A stretch of DNA of 64,000 nt from Paraburkholderia kururiensis JCM 10599 = LMG 19447 (GCF_003986935.1 NZ_RJZE01000007.1:186001-250000); one strand, 5' to 3'. Numbered from the stretch's first letter, positions 1 to 8,901 are shown. The notes: a model not told the origin generated them from the letters alone. Numbers and translations: made by a program.

Positions 1-1166
1 ACGAATTGATCGACGAACTCGCGGCGTCGAGCGACTACCGTGCGCGACGCGAAGCCGTGCGGGCGTTCAACGCGCGCAACGCGGTACTGAAGAAAGGCAT
101 TGCGCTCACGCCCGTGAAGTTCGGCATTGCGTTCAACGTCACGCATTTCAATCAGGCCGGCGCGCTCGTCCACATCTATACGGATGGATCGGTGCTCGTG
201 AATCACGGCGGCACCGAGATGGGCCAGGGGCTCAACACGAAGGTCGCGCAGGTGGTGGCGCACGAACTCGGCGTGAGCTTCGCGCGCGTGCGCGTGACGG
301 CGACCGATACCAGCAAGGTGGCGAACACGTCGGCGACAGCGGCGTCCACCGGTTCCGATCTGAACGGCAAGGCCGCGCAGGACGCCGCGCATCAGTTGCG
401 CGCGCGGCTCGCGGCCTTTGCCGCGGAGCGCTACGGCGCGGGCAGCGTGAGCGCCGCCGACGTGTGCTTCGCCAACGACACCATCGTGGTGGGCGAGTCC
501 GTGCTGCCCTTCGACGACGTGGTGGCGAAGGCGTACCTTGCGCGCGTGCAGCTGTGGTCGGACGGCTTCTACGCCACGCCGAAACTGCATTGGGACCAGG
601 CGAAGCTCCAGGGGCGGCCGTTCTTCTACTACGCGTATGGCGCCGCAGTCTCCGAGGTGGTGATCGACACGCTCACGGGCGAAATGCGCGTGCTGCGCGC
701 CGATGCGCTGCACGACGTGGGTGCGTCGCTGAATCCCGCCATCGACGTCGGCCAGGTGGAGGGCGCGTTCGTGCAAGGCATGGGCTGGCTCACCACCGAG
801 GAACTCTGGTGGAAGCCCGACGGCAAGCTCATGACGCACGCGCCGTCCACCTACAAGATTCCCACCGTGAACGACATGCCCGCCGATTTCCGCGTGCAGC
901 TCTTCAAGAACCGCAACGCCGAAGAAAGCATCCATCGGTCGAAGGCGGTGGGCGAGCCGCCGCTGCTGCTGCCGTTCTCGGTGTTCTTCGCGATTCGCGA
1001 TGCGGTGGCCGCCGTGGACGACTACAAGACGAATCCGCCGCTCAACGCGCCGGCCACGGCAGAGGAAATTCTCAAGGCGGTGCGGGCCGTGCGCGGCGGT
1101 GCAGTGGCAAGCGTGGCGAGCGCGGCAAGCGAAAGCGCCGCAGACGCGCCGCACGAAGCGGTGTAA
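1..1166 (+). CDS. xdhB: Xanthine dehydrogenase molybdopterin-binding subunit, 3' part (gene begins before the window)
   Basis: This is the C-terminal half of the large XDH subunit, which oxidises hypoxanthine and xanthine at a molybdopterin cofactor in the cytoplasm. The reading frame is open to the left edge, so the true start lies upstream. A cofactor-binding stretch NHGGTEMGQGLNTK lies at visible residues 66-79. The segment VGEPPLLLPFSVFFAIRDAV near residue 315 carries the glutamate (GEPP) that acts as general base in this family. An alanine/serine-rich tail of about 25 residues follows the end of the conserved domain. The xdhC gene begins 29 bp downstream, so the two are very likely co-transcribed. 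The family assignment is firm; only completeness is unknown. Confidence 0.95.
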   Translation, partial: ELIDELAASSDYRARREAVRAFNARNAVLKKGIALTPVKFGIAFNVTHFNQAGALVHIYTDGSVLVNHGGTEMGQGLNTKVAQVVAHELGVSFARVRVTATDTSKVANTSATAASTGSDLNGKAAQDAAHQLRARLAAFAAERYGAGSVSAADVCFANDTIVVGESVLPFDDVVAKAYLARVQLWSDGFYATPKLHWDQAKLQGRPFFYYAYGAAVSEVVIDTLTGEMRVLRADALHDVGASLNPAIDVGQVEGAFVQGMGWLTTEELWWKPDGKLMTHAPSTYKIPTVNDMPADFRVQLFKNRNAEESIHRSKAVGEPPLLLPFSVFFAIRDAVAAVDDYKTNPPLNAPATAEEILKAVRAVRGGAVASVASAASESAADAPHEAV

Positions 1167-1195
1167 CGCGAGGCAGTACGAGGGAGCACAGCACC

Positions 1196-1816
1196 ATGAG
1201 TCCGAGTCATCTTCCTTCGCCGCATGCCGGGAGCCCGAGCGTGGCAGCGAGCCCATCTTTGCCCACGCCGCCCATGCACATCGTGCTGTTCGGCGCGGGC
1301 CACGTGGGGCATGCGCTTGTCACGCTGCTCGGCCACTTGCCGTGCGTCGTGCAGTGGGTGGACGAGCGCGACGAGTGCTTTCCCGACGAGGTGCCGGGCA
1401 ACGTTCAGGTGGAAGCCACGGATACGCCCGAGGTCATCGTCGATCGCGCGCCGGCGGGCGCGTACTTCATCGTGATGACGCACAACCACGCGCTCGACTT
1501 CACGCTGACCGAACGCATCATGAAACGCCGCGACGTTGCGTGGTTCGGGCTGATCGGTTCGAAGACCAAGCGCGTGAAGTTCGAGCGGCGCCTCGTCGCG
1601 CGCGGGCTGGACCCCGCGCGGCTCGCGGAGATCGTCTGTCCCATCGGCGTGCCGGGCATCGTGGACAAGGCGCCGGCTTCCATTGCGGTAGCCGTGTGCG
1701 CCCAGCTCATGCAGGTGCGTTGCGAGGCCGCTGCTAAACCCGCCTCTACACCCGTCACCGCACTCCCTGCCGCACCGCCTGTCGCACTGCTTGTCGCACA
1801 TTACGCGGCGCAGTAA
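1196..1816 (+). CDS. xdhC: Short XdhC: C-terminal Rossmann domain only
   Basis: XdhC proteins bind molybdopterin, promote its sulfuration and insert it into XdhB. The 206-residue product starts at ATG 1196, 29 bp after xdhB. After a 24-residue Ser/Pro-rich leader comes the nucleotide-binding motif MHIVLFGAGHVGHAL, then DERDECFP, YFIVMTHNHALD, GLIGSKTKRVKFERRL and CPIGVPGIVDKAP, all typical of the XdhC C-terminal domain. The usual N-terminal XdhC/CoxI domain of about 100-150 residues is absent, and there is no room for it between xdhB and this start. The Ala/Pro-rich C-terminal tail overlaps the convergent lysR gene by 62 bp. It could be a functional minimal form or a decayed gene. Confidence 0.85.
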   Translation: MSPSHLPSPHAGSPSVAASPSLPTPPMHIVLFGAGHVGHALVTLLGHLPCVVQWVDERDECFPDEVPGNVQVEATDTPEVIVDRAPAGAYFIVMTHNHALDFTLTERIMKRRDVAWFGLIGSKTKRVKFERRLVARGLDPARLAEIVCPIGVPGIVDKAPASIAVAVCAQLMQVRCEAAAKPASTPVTALPAAPPVALLVAHYAAQ

Positions 1817-2729
1817 GCGAGTCCGACACTTCGGCCATCAGCGCGCGCAGCCATTCGAGATCGCTCGGCCGATCCGGCTGCGGGTGCCAGAGCTGATAGC
1901 ACTTGATGCGCGCAAACGCGATGGGCGCATCGAGCACCGCGAGCGGCAGCAGGCTCGCGTAGTGCAGCGCGAAACGACGCGTCGTCGTGAAAATCAGATC
2001 CGACTGCAGAAGCGCCTGCGGCACAAGCCCGAAGTAGGGCAGCGTCGCCACCACGCGGCGTGCCGCGCCTGCCTTCGCGAGGCCCACGTCGATGACGCTC
2101 GCCTTCGCGCCCGTGTAATGCGTGGGCGCGAGATGGGCCGCGTTCAGATACGCCTCGCGCGTCAGCGGCGCACGGGCCAGCGGATGGTCGGCGCGCATCA
2201 TGCACACCACCGTGTCCTGAAACAGGTCGCTGCGTGCGAAGCGCGCGTCGGGCTTCGGCCAGTTGCCGATCACGAGATCGAGTTCGCCGGCATCGAGCGC
2301 GGCTTCGTGGTCGAGCGTGGGGCTCAGCGAGTGGATTTCGAGCCGCGCGTACGGCGCCGCGTCGCGAAAGCGCGCGATCACCGTGGGCATGAAGAAGTCG
2401 TTGAGATAGTCGGGGGCCGCGATACGAAACGCGCGACGCGAGCGCGCCGGATCGAAGTCGCCGTGCGGCGTGGCGACGAAGTCCACGTCGCGCAGCACGC
2501 GCTGCGCGTGCGGCAGCAGCGACGCGCCGTATTCGGTGGGCACCATGCCGGCCTTGCCGCGCACCAGAATCGGGTCGCCGAGTATTTCGCGCAGCTTGCG
2601 CAGCGCCGAGCTGATGGCGGGCTGCGTCTGGTTCAGCCGCAGCGCGGCCTGTGTGACGCTGCGCTCGACCAGCAGCGTGCGCAGCACGCGCACGAGCCAG
2701 ATATCGAGGGAAGCGGCGTTCGGGTCCAT
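1755..2729 (-). CDS. LysR-family transcriptional regulator
   Basis: This is a DNA-binding activator or repressor of 324 residues. ATG 2729 was chosen over an upstream in-frame ATG at 2837 because the family's N-terminus begins a few residues before the HTH (DIWLVRVLRTLLVERSVTQAALRLNQTQPAISSALRKL, written here as one conserved block in outline). An effector-binding domain follows, with FRIAAPDYLNDFF and LDLVIGNWPK. The C-terminus ends in a repeat-encoded tail (VRQAVRQAVRQ) that lies inside the overlap with the 3' end of xdhC. The position next to xdh suggests control of purine catabolism, but the effector is not readable from sequence. Confidence 0.85.
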   Translation of the reverse strand: MDPNAASLDIWLVRVLRTLLVERSVTQAALRLNQTQPAISSALRKLREILGDPILVRGKAGMVPTEYGASLLPHAQRVLRDVDFVATPHGDFDPARSRRAFRIAAPDYLNDFFMPTVIARFRDAAPYARLEIHSLSPTLDHEAALDAGELDLVIGNWPKPDARFARSDLFQDTVVCMMRADHPLARAPLTREAYLNAAHLAPTHYTGAKASVIDVGLAKAGAARRVVATLPYFGLVPQALLQSDLIFTTTRRFALHYASLLPLAVLDAPIAFARIKCYQLWHPQPDRPSDLEWLRALMAEVSDSLTAPRNVRQAVRQAVRQGVR

Positions 2730-2880
2730 GTCGGTTCGGGCAAAGAGGCGCCGGCGGGGCGCGGCGGGCGCGACGTCCATAACCTTAGGCCCCATCGTGC
2801 ACGGCCGCCATAGCGGACGCGGTATGGCGGGCATCACGGCTCATGGGTGTGCCACGCTCGCGCGCCGTTGCGATTGCCCG

Positions 2881-3555
2881 CTACTTGCGGATGCGGCCTT
2901 CCGGCAGTCCCGAGGGCAGATTGCTGATGCGCTTGACCTCGGCGGAGTCGAGCCAGTTCGGCGTGCGGGCGCAGTAGAGCACCATGGGCAGCGCGTCTTC
3001 GCCCCAGAAAAGCTGCTTGTTGAGCCAGAACGTGGGCACGCCGAACACGCCCATCTGGATCGCGTCGGACGTATTGCGGCGCAGTTGCGCGCGCACTTCC
3101 TCGCGCTCGATCAGCGACGTGCCGTGCGAAATGCCCACGCGGTCGCAGAGCGCCTCGAAGCCTTCGTCGCTCGACGGGTCGCGTCCGTCGCGCCAGATGA
3201 AGCGGAAGATCTCACGCACGCAGGCGAGGTCGCCGCCCGCCGCGATGGCGAGCAGCATCGGCTTGATCGAATCGAACGGGTGCGCCGCCGGCATGCGAAA
3301 CGGAATGCCGAGCTGCTCCGCGCGAAAGAGCGCGTGGCGGTAGGTGAAGATGCGCTTGGCCGGGATCTCGTAGACGCTGGTCTGATTCCAGTGACGGTAC
3401 AACTCGGAAAGCAGAACCGGCGTGAGGACGAAGTCGAAACCGGGCCACTTGTCGTGCTGCTCGAGCAGGAGATAGGAGAACGGCGAGACGAAGTCGTAAA
3501 ACCATAGGGGCTGCCGCACGTCGACGCCGTTGATGTTGATGTCCTGGTTGTTCAT
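2881..3555 (-). CDS. DsbA-like isomerase (2-hydroxychromene-2-carboxylate isomerase family)
   Basis: This 224-residue cytoplasmic protein has the kappa-GST/HCCA isomerase fold. Near the N-terminus WFYDFVSPFSYLL carries the family serine in place of the CxxC of thiol oxidoreductases. Further along come the all-alpha insertion (AKRIFTYRHALFRAEQLG) and the thioredoxin-like cis-Pro loop GVFGVPTFWLNKQLFWGED. Family members use glutathione to isomerise aromatic ring-fission products such as 2-hydroxychromene-2-carboxylate. No aromatic degradation operon is nearby, so the true substrate is unknown. The preceding LysR gene is in the same direction, but about 150 bp separates them. Confidence 0.88.
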   Translation of the reverse strand: MNNQDININGVDVRQPLWFYDFVSPFSYLLLEQHDKWPGFDFVLTPVLLSELYRHWNQTSVYEIPAKRIFTYRHALFRAEQLGIPFRMPAAHPFDSIKPMLLAIAAGGDLACVREIFRFIWRDGRDPSSDEGFEALCDRVGISHGTSLIEREEVRAQLRRNTSDAIQMGVFGVPTFWLNKQLFWGEDALPMVLYCARTPNWLDSAEVKRISNLPSGLPEGRIRK

Positions 3556-3712
3556 TGTGTCTCTCCCGGTTTTCCGTATTCGATGCGGCCGCCGCTCGGC
3601 GCTTGCCCGTCGATTATCGTTTGGATGTTACGCAAAGGTCTGTGCAGGTGCACGGTGCGTGCGCGGGGTTCGCGGCTTCGCGGTGCTCATGCGCTGGCTT
3701 GCTCAGGCGCCT

Positions 3713-5395
3713 TCATGTGCCGGCGTGCTTGTGCCCGTTGCGTTCCCCGGCTCGCTGCGCGTCGCTGCTGCCGCGGTCGCTTTCATCCGGTTCGTTGGCG
3801 TCGTCTGCTTCTGCTGTGTCGGCTGGTTGTGCTGTCGTGTCGGCGTCGGCGTCGGTGGCGTTGGCGTTGGCCGACGTGGCCGCTTCGTTCGCTTCCGCCG
3901 CTTCCCCTGCTTCTTCCGCTTCGTCGTTCGCCGCCAAGCCGCGCTCGTGCGCGAGCCGCGAGCGCACGAAGCCGATATGTTCGCGCAACACATAGAACTG
4001 GTCCGCATAGGCGAGCGGCATCTTCATCGCGTTGACCGATTCCTCGATGGCGTCGAGCCGGTCGAGCAGCTTACGGCGCTCGTGCGTGGAGTTCTCGTTC
4101 AGGGCGCCGCGCTCGATGGCGATGAGCGCGCCGTACCACCGGTAGATGCGCGAGCGCACCCGCCACGCATAGAGCGACGGCACGAGCCGCAGCCCCGGAA
4201 TCAGCACGACGATGATCGGCACCAGCAGCACGATGAGCCGGTCCGCGAGGCTCGCGAGCCAGAACGGCAGCGTGCGGTACAGGAAGCTCTTGCCCGACTT
4301 GTAGTAGCGCGCGGCGTCGTCGCTGACGGGGAAGTCCTGCGCGCGCGGGGCGGGGAACTCGCCCGCGCGCTGCATGATGGACGCCTTGCCGTGCACTTCC
4401 TTCGCCGCTTCGATGAGCAGGTCCGAGAGCGCGGGATGCAGCGAATCGCGTGCGACAAGCTCCACCGTGGGCGCGAGCAGATGGATGGTGGTCGCCGGCA
4501 GGTTTTTGCCGAGGTCGAACGCGCCTGCGGGAATGTCCACACGCGTCAGATACGGAAAGCGCCGCGTGTAGGCGTCGGCCTGGGCGAAGTCGAAGAACTG
4601 CACGCCGGGCGTGCGGTAAAGCCGGCCCATCACGGGCGGCTGGGCGGAATCTCCGGCAAGAAACGCGGCATCGATCTTGCCCGCCACGAGCGCCTGCGCC
4701 GCCTCTTCACCGGAGAGGGGCAGGAGCTTTGTGGGTCCGTTGGGTTCGATGCCGTTTGCTTTCAGCAGCGCCAACGCGAGCTGGCGCGTGCCGCTGCCTT
4801 CGGCGCCAATCGCAATGCGTTCACCCTTGAACTGCGAGAGCCGCGCGACCGTGGGCCCGTGATAGAAGATGGCGAGCGGCACGTAGGCGACGCTGCCGAG
4901 CGAGTTGAGGCCTTCCAGGGCGCTGTTGCCGTTCGTGCCGCTGGTACTGCTCGCTCCGCTTGCACCGCTCACGTCACTCGCACTGCTGGCGCTGCTTGCA
5001 CTGCTGGCGCTGCTCGCACCGTCGGGACCATTGGCGCTGCCGGCGTTGCCCGCAATGCCGTCCTGCACGAAGGCGACGTCGACGTGGCTCGCGGGGTCGG
5101 TGAGGCGCTTGAGGTTGTCCGCGGACCCTTCGGAGACCAGCACATTGAGCTTGATGCCGTTGCGCGCAAGGATCGTCTTGTACTTCTGCGCCGCGGTCCA
5201 GAACGAACTGCCTGCGGGGCCGGCGCTGATGGTGAGCGTGTCGGGCGGGGCGGGCTGGATGAGCCGCACGGCGACCCAGATGGCGGCCGCGCTCACCAGC
5301 AGGATCGGTCCGAACGACACCGCCAGATCGCGCCATGAAATGGCAACGAAGCGGGCGACGAGGCGAGGACGTTTGCGGCCGGAGCGTAACTTCAT
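3713..5395 (-). CDS. TAXI-family TRAP-type solute-binding protein, membrane-anchored, with low-complexity insert and tail
   Basis: This is a 560-residue member of the TAXI branch of TRAP solute receptors. A single N-terminal membrane segment (LAVSFGPILLVSAAAIWVAVRL) is followed by TLTISAGPAGSSFWTAAQKYKTIL, SEGSADNLKRL and VAFVQDGIAG. A second hydrophobic segment (LIVLLVPIIVVLIPGL) lies near residue 395, so the protein is probably anchored at both ends. Between the two receptor lobes, roughly residues 125-155, sits a Ser/Ala/Gly repeat insert encoded by an 18-bp tandem repeat (4983-5018). The last 75 residues are an acidic Ala/Glu/Asp/Asn tail. No TRAP permease gene is adjacent. The two-membrane-segment form is common in Burkholderiaceae, and its substrate is not known to me. 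Confidence 0.85.
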   Translation of the reverse strand: MKLRSGRKRPRLVARFVAISWRDLAVSFGPILLVSAAAIWVAVRLIQPAPPDTLTISAGPAGSSFWTAAQKYKTILARNGIKLNVLVSEGSADNLKRLTDPASHVDVAFVQDGIAGNAGSANGPDGASSASSASSASSASDVSGASGASSTSGTNGNSALEGLNSLGSVAYVPLAIFYHGPTVARLSQFKGERIAIGAEGSGTRQLALALLKANGIEPNGPTKLLPLSGEEAAQALVAGKIDAAFLAGDSAQPPVMGRLYRTPGVQFFDFAQADAYTRRFPYLTRVDIPAGAFDLGKNLPATTIHLLAPTVELVARDSLHPALSDLLIEAAKEVHGKASIMQRAGEFPAPRAQDFPVSDDAARYYKSGKSFLYRTLPFWLASLADRLIVLLVPIIVVLIPGLRLVPSLYAWRVRSRIYRWYGALIAIERGALNENSTHERRKLLDRLDAIEESVNAMKMPLAYADQFYVLREHIGFVRSRLAHERGLAANDEAEEAGEAAEANEAATSANANATDADADTTAQPADTAEADDANEPDESDRGSSDAQRAGERNGHKHAGT

Positions 5396-6166
5396 GTAGG
5401 ACGAGCGGGATACAGCAGACGTTTAACGGAGCTTGCGGACTTCACCGGATCGAGCTGCCGGCGCGTTCTGCCTCGCGGCGTCGGCGCCGCCACGCAGAAC
5501 GCGCCGGCCGGACGGCGGGCGTGCATTGACGGCACGACGTACAGGCGCTGTATCCGCCATGCCGCGGCCACATACCGGGCCGATGGTACATGAGATTCGC
5601 GGCACGGCGTCGCTTGCGGCGGATGCTTGCGCCCTCAAAGGTGTTACCAAAGGTGAAAGCGCGCTGGGCAGGCCAGGAGTCTGCTCCGGCAGTGTGGCGA
5701 GGCTCGCGCCGGCAAGGGTCCGAAGTTCGCCCGAAGTTCGCACGATGTTCGCCCCAAGCCCCCCGGAATGCCGCTCCCACGCGGCATCGCAACCGTTTGC
5801 GGTGCTTCGCTAAATCCTTTGCGCTTCGTGCGCGTCCAGGCTAAATTGTGGGTCGCCGTCACAACCAGAGGGCGCAACTCGCGCAGCCGGTCCACGCCAC
5901 GAAGATCTGGCGCGCTGCAGCCCCGTGACGGCAAGGCTCGCGGTGCACAGCTTCACGCTGCCGCAGCCTTTGCCTTCCGTCTCTCGCACACCGTGTTCGA
6001 AGCCATAGCCGGCCGTCGCCCGCTGCGCCGCCTCGTCGCGCGCGTGGCGCACGGCCGCCGGAAGTCGTAACGAAGCCGCCTGCCCCGCAGCCGGTAGCCG
6101 CATCGCGGCTGCCAGACCGGCCAACGGGCACAAGCGGTCCTATCCGCGGTGAAAAAAGGAGAAATC
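5396..6166. other. Intergenic region of about 770 bp, no convincing gene
   Basis: Short frames on both strands here show arginine-rich, shadow-type composition with no family motif or good ribosome binding site. The only clear structure is a perfect 15-bp inverted repeat at 5457-5508 (listed separately). The last 20 bp hold the AAAGGAG ribosome binding site of the BON-domain gene. Confidence 0.6.
5457..5508. repeat. Perfect 15-bp inverted repeat
   Basis: Arms GCCGGCGCGTTCTGC (5457-5471) and GCAGAACGCGCCGGC (5494-5508) flank a 22-nt GC-rich loop. RNA from either strand could fold into a strong hairpin. No T-run follows on either strand, so it is not a standard intrinsic terminator. It lies between divergently transcribed genes (TAXI gene leftward, BON gene rightward), so a terminator would be unexpected here. 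A protein-binding or structural element is possible. Confidence 0.6.
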
Positions 6167-6526
6167 ATGAAATCGGTCAATTTGCTGAAGTCGCTGGGCG
6201 TTGCGCTGTGCATGACGATTGCGTGCAGCGCGTACGCGCAGTCGAGCGATGCGGCGGCTGCGGGCGGTGACGCGTCCATGTCGGCGCCGGCTGCCAAGAA
6301 GGCGACGAAGAAGGCGGACCGCAAGCTCGGCTATACGGTGCGCAAGGCGCTTTCGAAGTCGCAGGGCGTCGACGTGTCGAACATCACGGTGCGCTCGCGC
6401 GGCGGTGCCATCACGCTGACGGGCTCGGTGCCCGACGAAAGCCAGATTGCGAAGGCCGAAGAAGTCGCGAAGTCGGTGCCGGGCGTGACCTCGGTCACCA
6501 ACAAGCTGACGAAGGTTCAGCAGTAA
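6167..6526 (+). CDS. Periplasmic BON-domain protein
   Basis: This is a 119-residue exported protein. A signal peptide (MKSVNLLKSLGVALCMTIA, ending about AYAQ at residue 25) is followed by an Ala/Lys-rich spacer and one BON domain: LGYTVRKALSK, then ITVRSRGGAITLTGSVPD, then AKSVPGVTSVTNKL. The BON domain is a small phospholipid- or envelope-associated module found in OsmY-like proteins. ATG 6167 is fixed by AAAGGAG at 6155-6161. An in-frame GTG at 6149 has no ribosome binding site. Osmotic or envelope stress induction is typical of relatives but is not visible here. Confidence 0.9.
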   Translation: MKSVNLLKSLGVALCMTIACSAYAQSSDAAAAGGDASMSAPAAKKATKKADRKLGYTVRKALSKSQGVDVSNITVRSRGGAITLTGSVPDESQIAKAEEVAKSVPGVTSVTNKLTKVQQ

Positions 6527-6874
6527 GCCTCGTTTCGGCCGGCCGGTCTTTCCGCCGCTGTCGTGCCAGATAGCGGGACGGCGGCGCGCAGTTTCTGCGT
6601 GTCGCTGGAGGGTCGGTCGTGTGCCGTGCTGCTTCGTCTGCCCGGCACGCCGGGCGTGTCGGCATGCATGCCGTCACGCCCCGGTTTGGTTTTGTCTTTC
6701 GGTTCTGCTTTTCAACTCCCTGTCTTGCCACCGGTGCATGTGCGTTGACGCGTGATGTGTGATGCGCGCAGGCATGCCGCGTGAATGAACGCGCGTGATA
6801 GATTGCCCCGGGCTTTTCCCCAAGATTCGCCTCGTCCTTGAAACCCACGGAGTGACAAGCGTGGCGGCATTCCA
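6527..6874. other. Intergenic region of about 350 bp, nothing clear
   Basis: I see no supported gene. GC drops locally around 6690-6730, which could hold the promoter of the downstream regulator gene. No clear -35/-10 pair or palindrome was found. Confidence 0.5.
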
Positions 6875-8113
6875 ATGGATTCGCTAATCGCCGCCGCGGC
6901 GCACGCGCTTGCGGCAGGCGACCCGCTTCGCGCGCTCAACTGCGTCGCGCTGCGCAACGACGCCCCGGCGCTTGCACTGCGCGGCATTGCGATGGCGCAG
7001 CTGGGCGACCTCGTGCGTGCGAGAGCGCTGGTGCGCAGCGCCGCGCGTGCCTTCGGGCCGCGCGAAGCCGTGGCGCGTGCGCGGTGCATCGTCGCCGAGG
7101 CCGAGATCGCGCTTGCTTCGCGCGACCTCGGCTGGCCGGCGAAGCCGCTCGACGCCGCACGCGCGACGCTCGACGCGCACGGCGACTATGCGAACGCCGC
7201 GCATGCCCGCTATCTGGAGGCGCGGCGTCTGCTGCTGACTGGCCGCCTCGACGATGCCGAACGCGTGCTCGGCGTGCTCGGCGTACGCGACCCAGGCGGC
7301 ATTCCGTCGCTGCCCCCGGCCGCGAGGGTGGCTCACGAACTCGTCGTGGCGGGGCTCGCGATGCGGCGTCTTCAGACGCAAGCCGCTCGCATGGCGCTTG
7401 CTCGCGCCACGCAGGCGGCGCGCGACGCCGGCATCCCGGCGTTGGTTGCCGAAGTGGAGTGTGCCGCGCGGGTGCTCGATACGCCGGCTGCGCGCCTCGT
7501 CGTGCGCGGCGAGCAGCGGCTCTTGATGCCCGACGAGGTCGAGGCGCTGCTCAAGTCGGATGCGCTCGTGATCGACGCCTGCCGTCACGCCGTGCGTGAT
7601 CCGCATACGGTGGTGTCGCTCGCCAGGCGCCCGGTGCTCTTCATGCTGGCCCGCGCGCTGGCCGAAGCGTGGCCCGACGACGTGCCGCGCGACGCCCTCG
7701 TCGCGCGCGCGTTTCGTGCGAAGCGCGCGGACGAGTCGTACCGCGCCCGGCTGCGCGTGGAAATGGGCCGGCTTCGCGCCGCGCTGCGAGCGCTTGCCGA
7801 CATCACGGCGACCCCGCGCGGTTTTGCCCTCGTGCCGCGCGACGCGCGCGAAGCCGTTGTGCTCGCGCAGCCGTTCGACGAGCAGCACGCGGCGGTGCTC
7901 GCCTGCCTCGCCGACGGTGAAGCGTGGTCGAGTTCGGCCCTCGCGTTGGCGCTGGGCGCGAGCCAGCGCACGGTGCAGCGCGCGCTGGAAACGCTCGCGG
8001 CCGCCGGCAAGGTGCAATGGTTCGGCCACGGCCGCGCGCGCCGCTGGACGACCCCGCCCATGCCCGGATTCACGACGGTCTTGTTACTCCCCGCTCCGCT
8101 GCCCGGTGAGTAG
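6875..8113 (+). CDS. TPR-like helical protein with C-terminal winged helix-turn-helix
   Basis: This is a 412-residue cytoplasmic protein. The first 210 residues are Ala/Leu/Arg-rich helices resembling tetratricopeptide-type repeats (for example AALAAGDPLRALNCVALRN and HARYLEARRLLLTGRLDDA). The middle contains LLMPDEVEALLKSDALVIDA. Two DNA-binding-like parts follow: one around residues 265-315 and one at 350-385 (SSSALALALGASQRTVQRALETLAAAGKVQWF), a clear HTH of the MarR/DeoR-like kind. I do not recognise a named family. The YncE-like propeller gene starts 86 bp downstream in the same direction, and the pair may form a unit. The role is inferred as transcriptional regulation. Confidence 0.75.
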   Translation: MDSLIAAAAHALAAGDPLRALNCVALRNDAPALALRGIAMAQLGDLVRARALVRSAARAFGPREAVARARCIVAEAEIALASRDLGWPAKPLDAARATLDAHGDYANAAHARYLEARRLLLTGRLDDAERVLGVLGVRDPGGIPSLPPAARVAHELVVAGLAMRRLQTQAARMALARATQAARDAGIPALVAEVECAARVLDTPAARLVVRGEQRLLMPDEVEALLKSDALVIDACRHAVRDPHTVVSLARRPVLFMLARALAEAWPDDVPRDALVARAFRAKRADESYRARLRVEMGRLRAALRALADITATPRGFALVPRDAREAVVLAQPFDEQHAAVLACLADGEAWSSSALALALGASQRTVQRALETLAAAGKVQWFGHGRARRWTTPPMPGFTTVLLLPAPLPGE

Positions 8114-8199
8114 GATGGCTTCACCCATCCACACCTGACCGGCCTGCAACGACGACAGTCCCTGAGCGACGCGGCGGTCAACGAACCGAGGACACCCTC

Positions 8200-8901
8200 A
8201 TGAAACCCACGGCAGCAGTCATTCTTCGCGAATACGGTCCTTTCCCGGGCATCGAACGCATACACGGACTCACGTACGACGGCCAGCGCGTCTGGTTCGG
8301 CGCGGGCGAATCGCTGAACGCGTTCGATCCCGCGAGCGGCGAGATCGTCGAAACGTTCGACGTCAAAGCCCACGCGGGCACGGCCTTCGACGGCCGGCAT
8401 CTGTTCCAGATTGCGGGCGACCGCATCCAGAAGGTGGATCGCGTGAGCGGCCGCGTGCTGGCTACCATTCCGGCGCCTGGCGGCGGACGCGACTCCGGGC
8501 TCGCCTGGGCCGAGGGCACGTTGTGGGTCGGACAGTACCAGGAGCGCAAGATCCATCAGATCGATTCGCAGACCGGCGCGATCCTGCGCACGATCCAGTC
8601 CGACCGTTTCGTGACGGGCGTGACCTGGGTGGATGCCGAACTGTGGCACGGCACATGGGAAGGCGAAGAGAGCGAACTGCGCCGCATCGACCCGGCCACG
8701 GGCGAGGTGCTGGAAAGCATCGCGATGCCGGCGGGCGTGAGCCTGTCGGGCATCGAATCGGACGGCGCGGGCCAGTTCTTCTGCGGCGGCGGATCGAGCG
8801 GGAAGGTGAGGGTCGTGCAGCGGCCGCGTCGGGATGCGGCGACCGCGGGTACGGGGGCGGCGGTAACGTCCGGGGTAACGTCGGGCACGACTTCGGAGTG
8901 A
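8200..8901 (+). CDS. Cytoplasmic beta-propeller protein (YncE / glutamine-cyclotransferase-like)
   Basis: This 233-residue protein is built of repeated WD/PQQ-like blades: GLTYDGQRVWFGAGESLNAFD, AFDGRHLFQIAGDRIQKVD, GLAWAEGTLWVGQYQERKI and GVTWVDAELWHGTW, each following the pattern aromatic-turn-aspartate. It has no signal peptide. Relatives are annotated as SMP-30-like, YncE or glutamine cyclotransferase, but catalytic residues cannot be assigned. The last 20 residues (TSGVTSGTTSE) are low-complexity and run into a 12-bp tandem repeat (8905-8928) just past the stop. The link with the upstream HTH protein suggests a sensor or accessory role. Confidence 0.75.
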   Translation: MKPTAAVILREYGPFPGIERIHGLTYDGQRVWFGAGESLNAFDPASGEIVETFDVKAHAGTAFDGRHLFQIAGDRIQKVDRVSGRVLATIPAPGGGRDSGLAWAEGTLWVGQYQERKIHQIDSQTGAILRTIQSDRFVTGVTWVDAELWHGTWEGEESELRRIDPATGEVLESIAMPAGVSLSGIESDGAGQFFCGGGSSGKVRVVQRPRRDAATAGTGAAVTSGVTSGTTSE

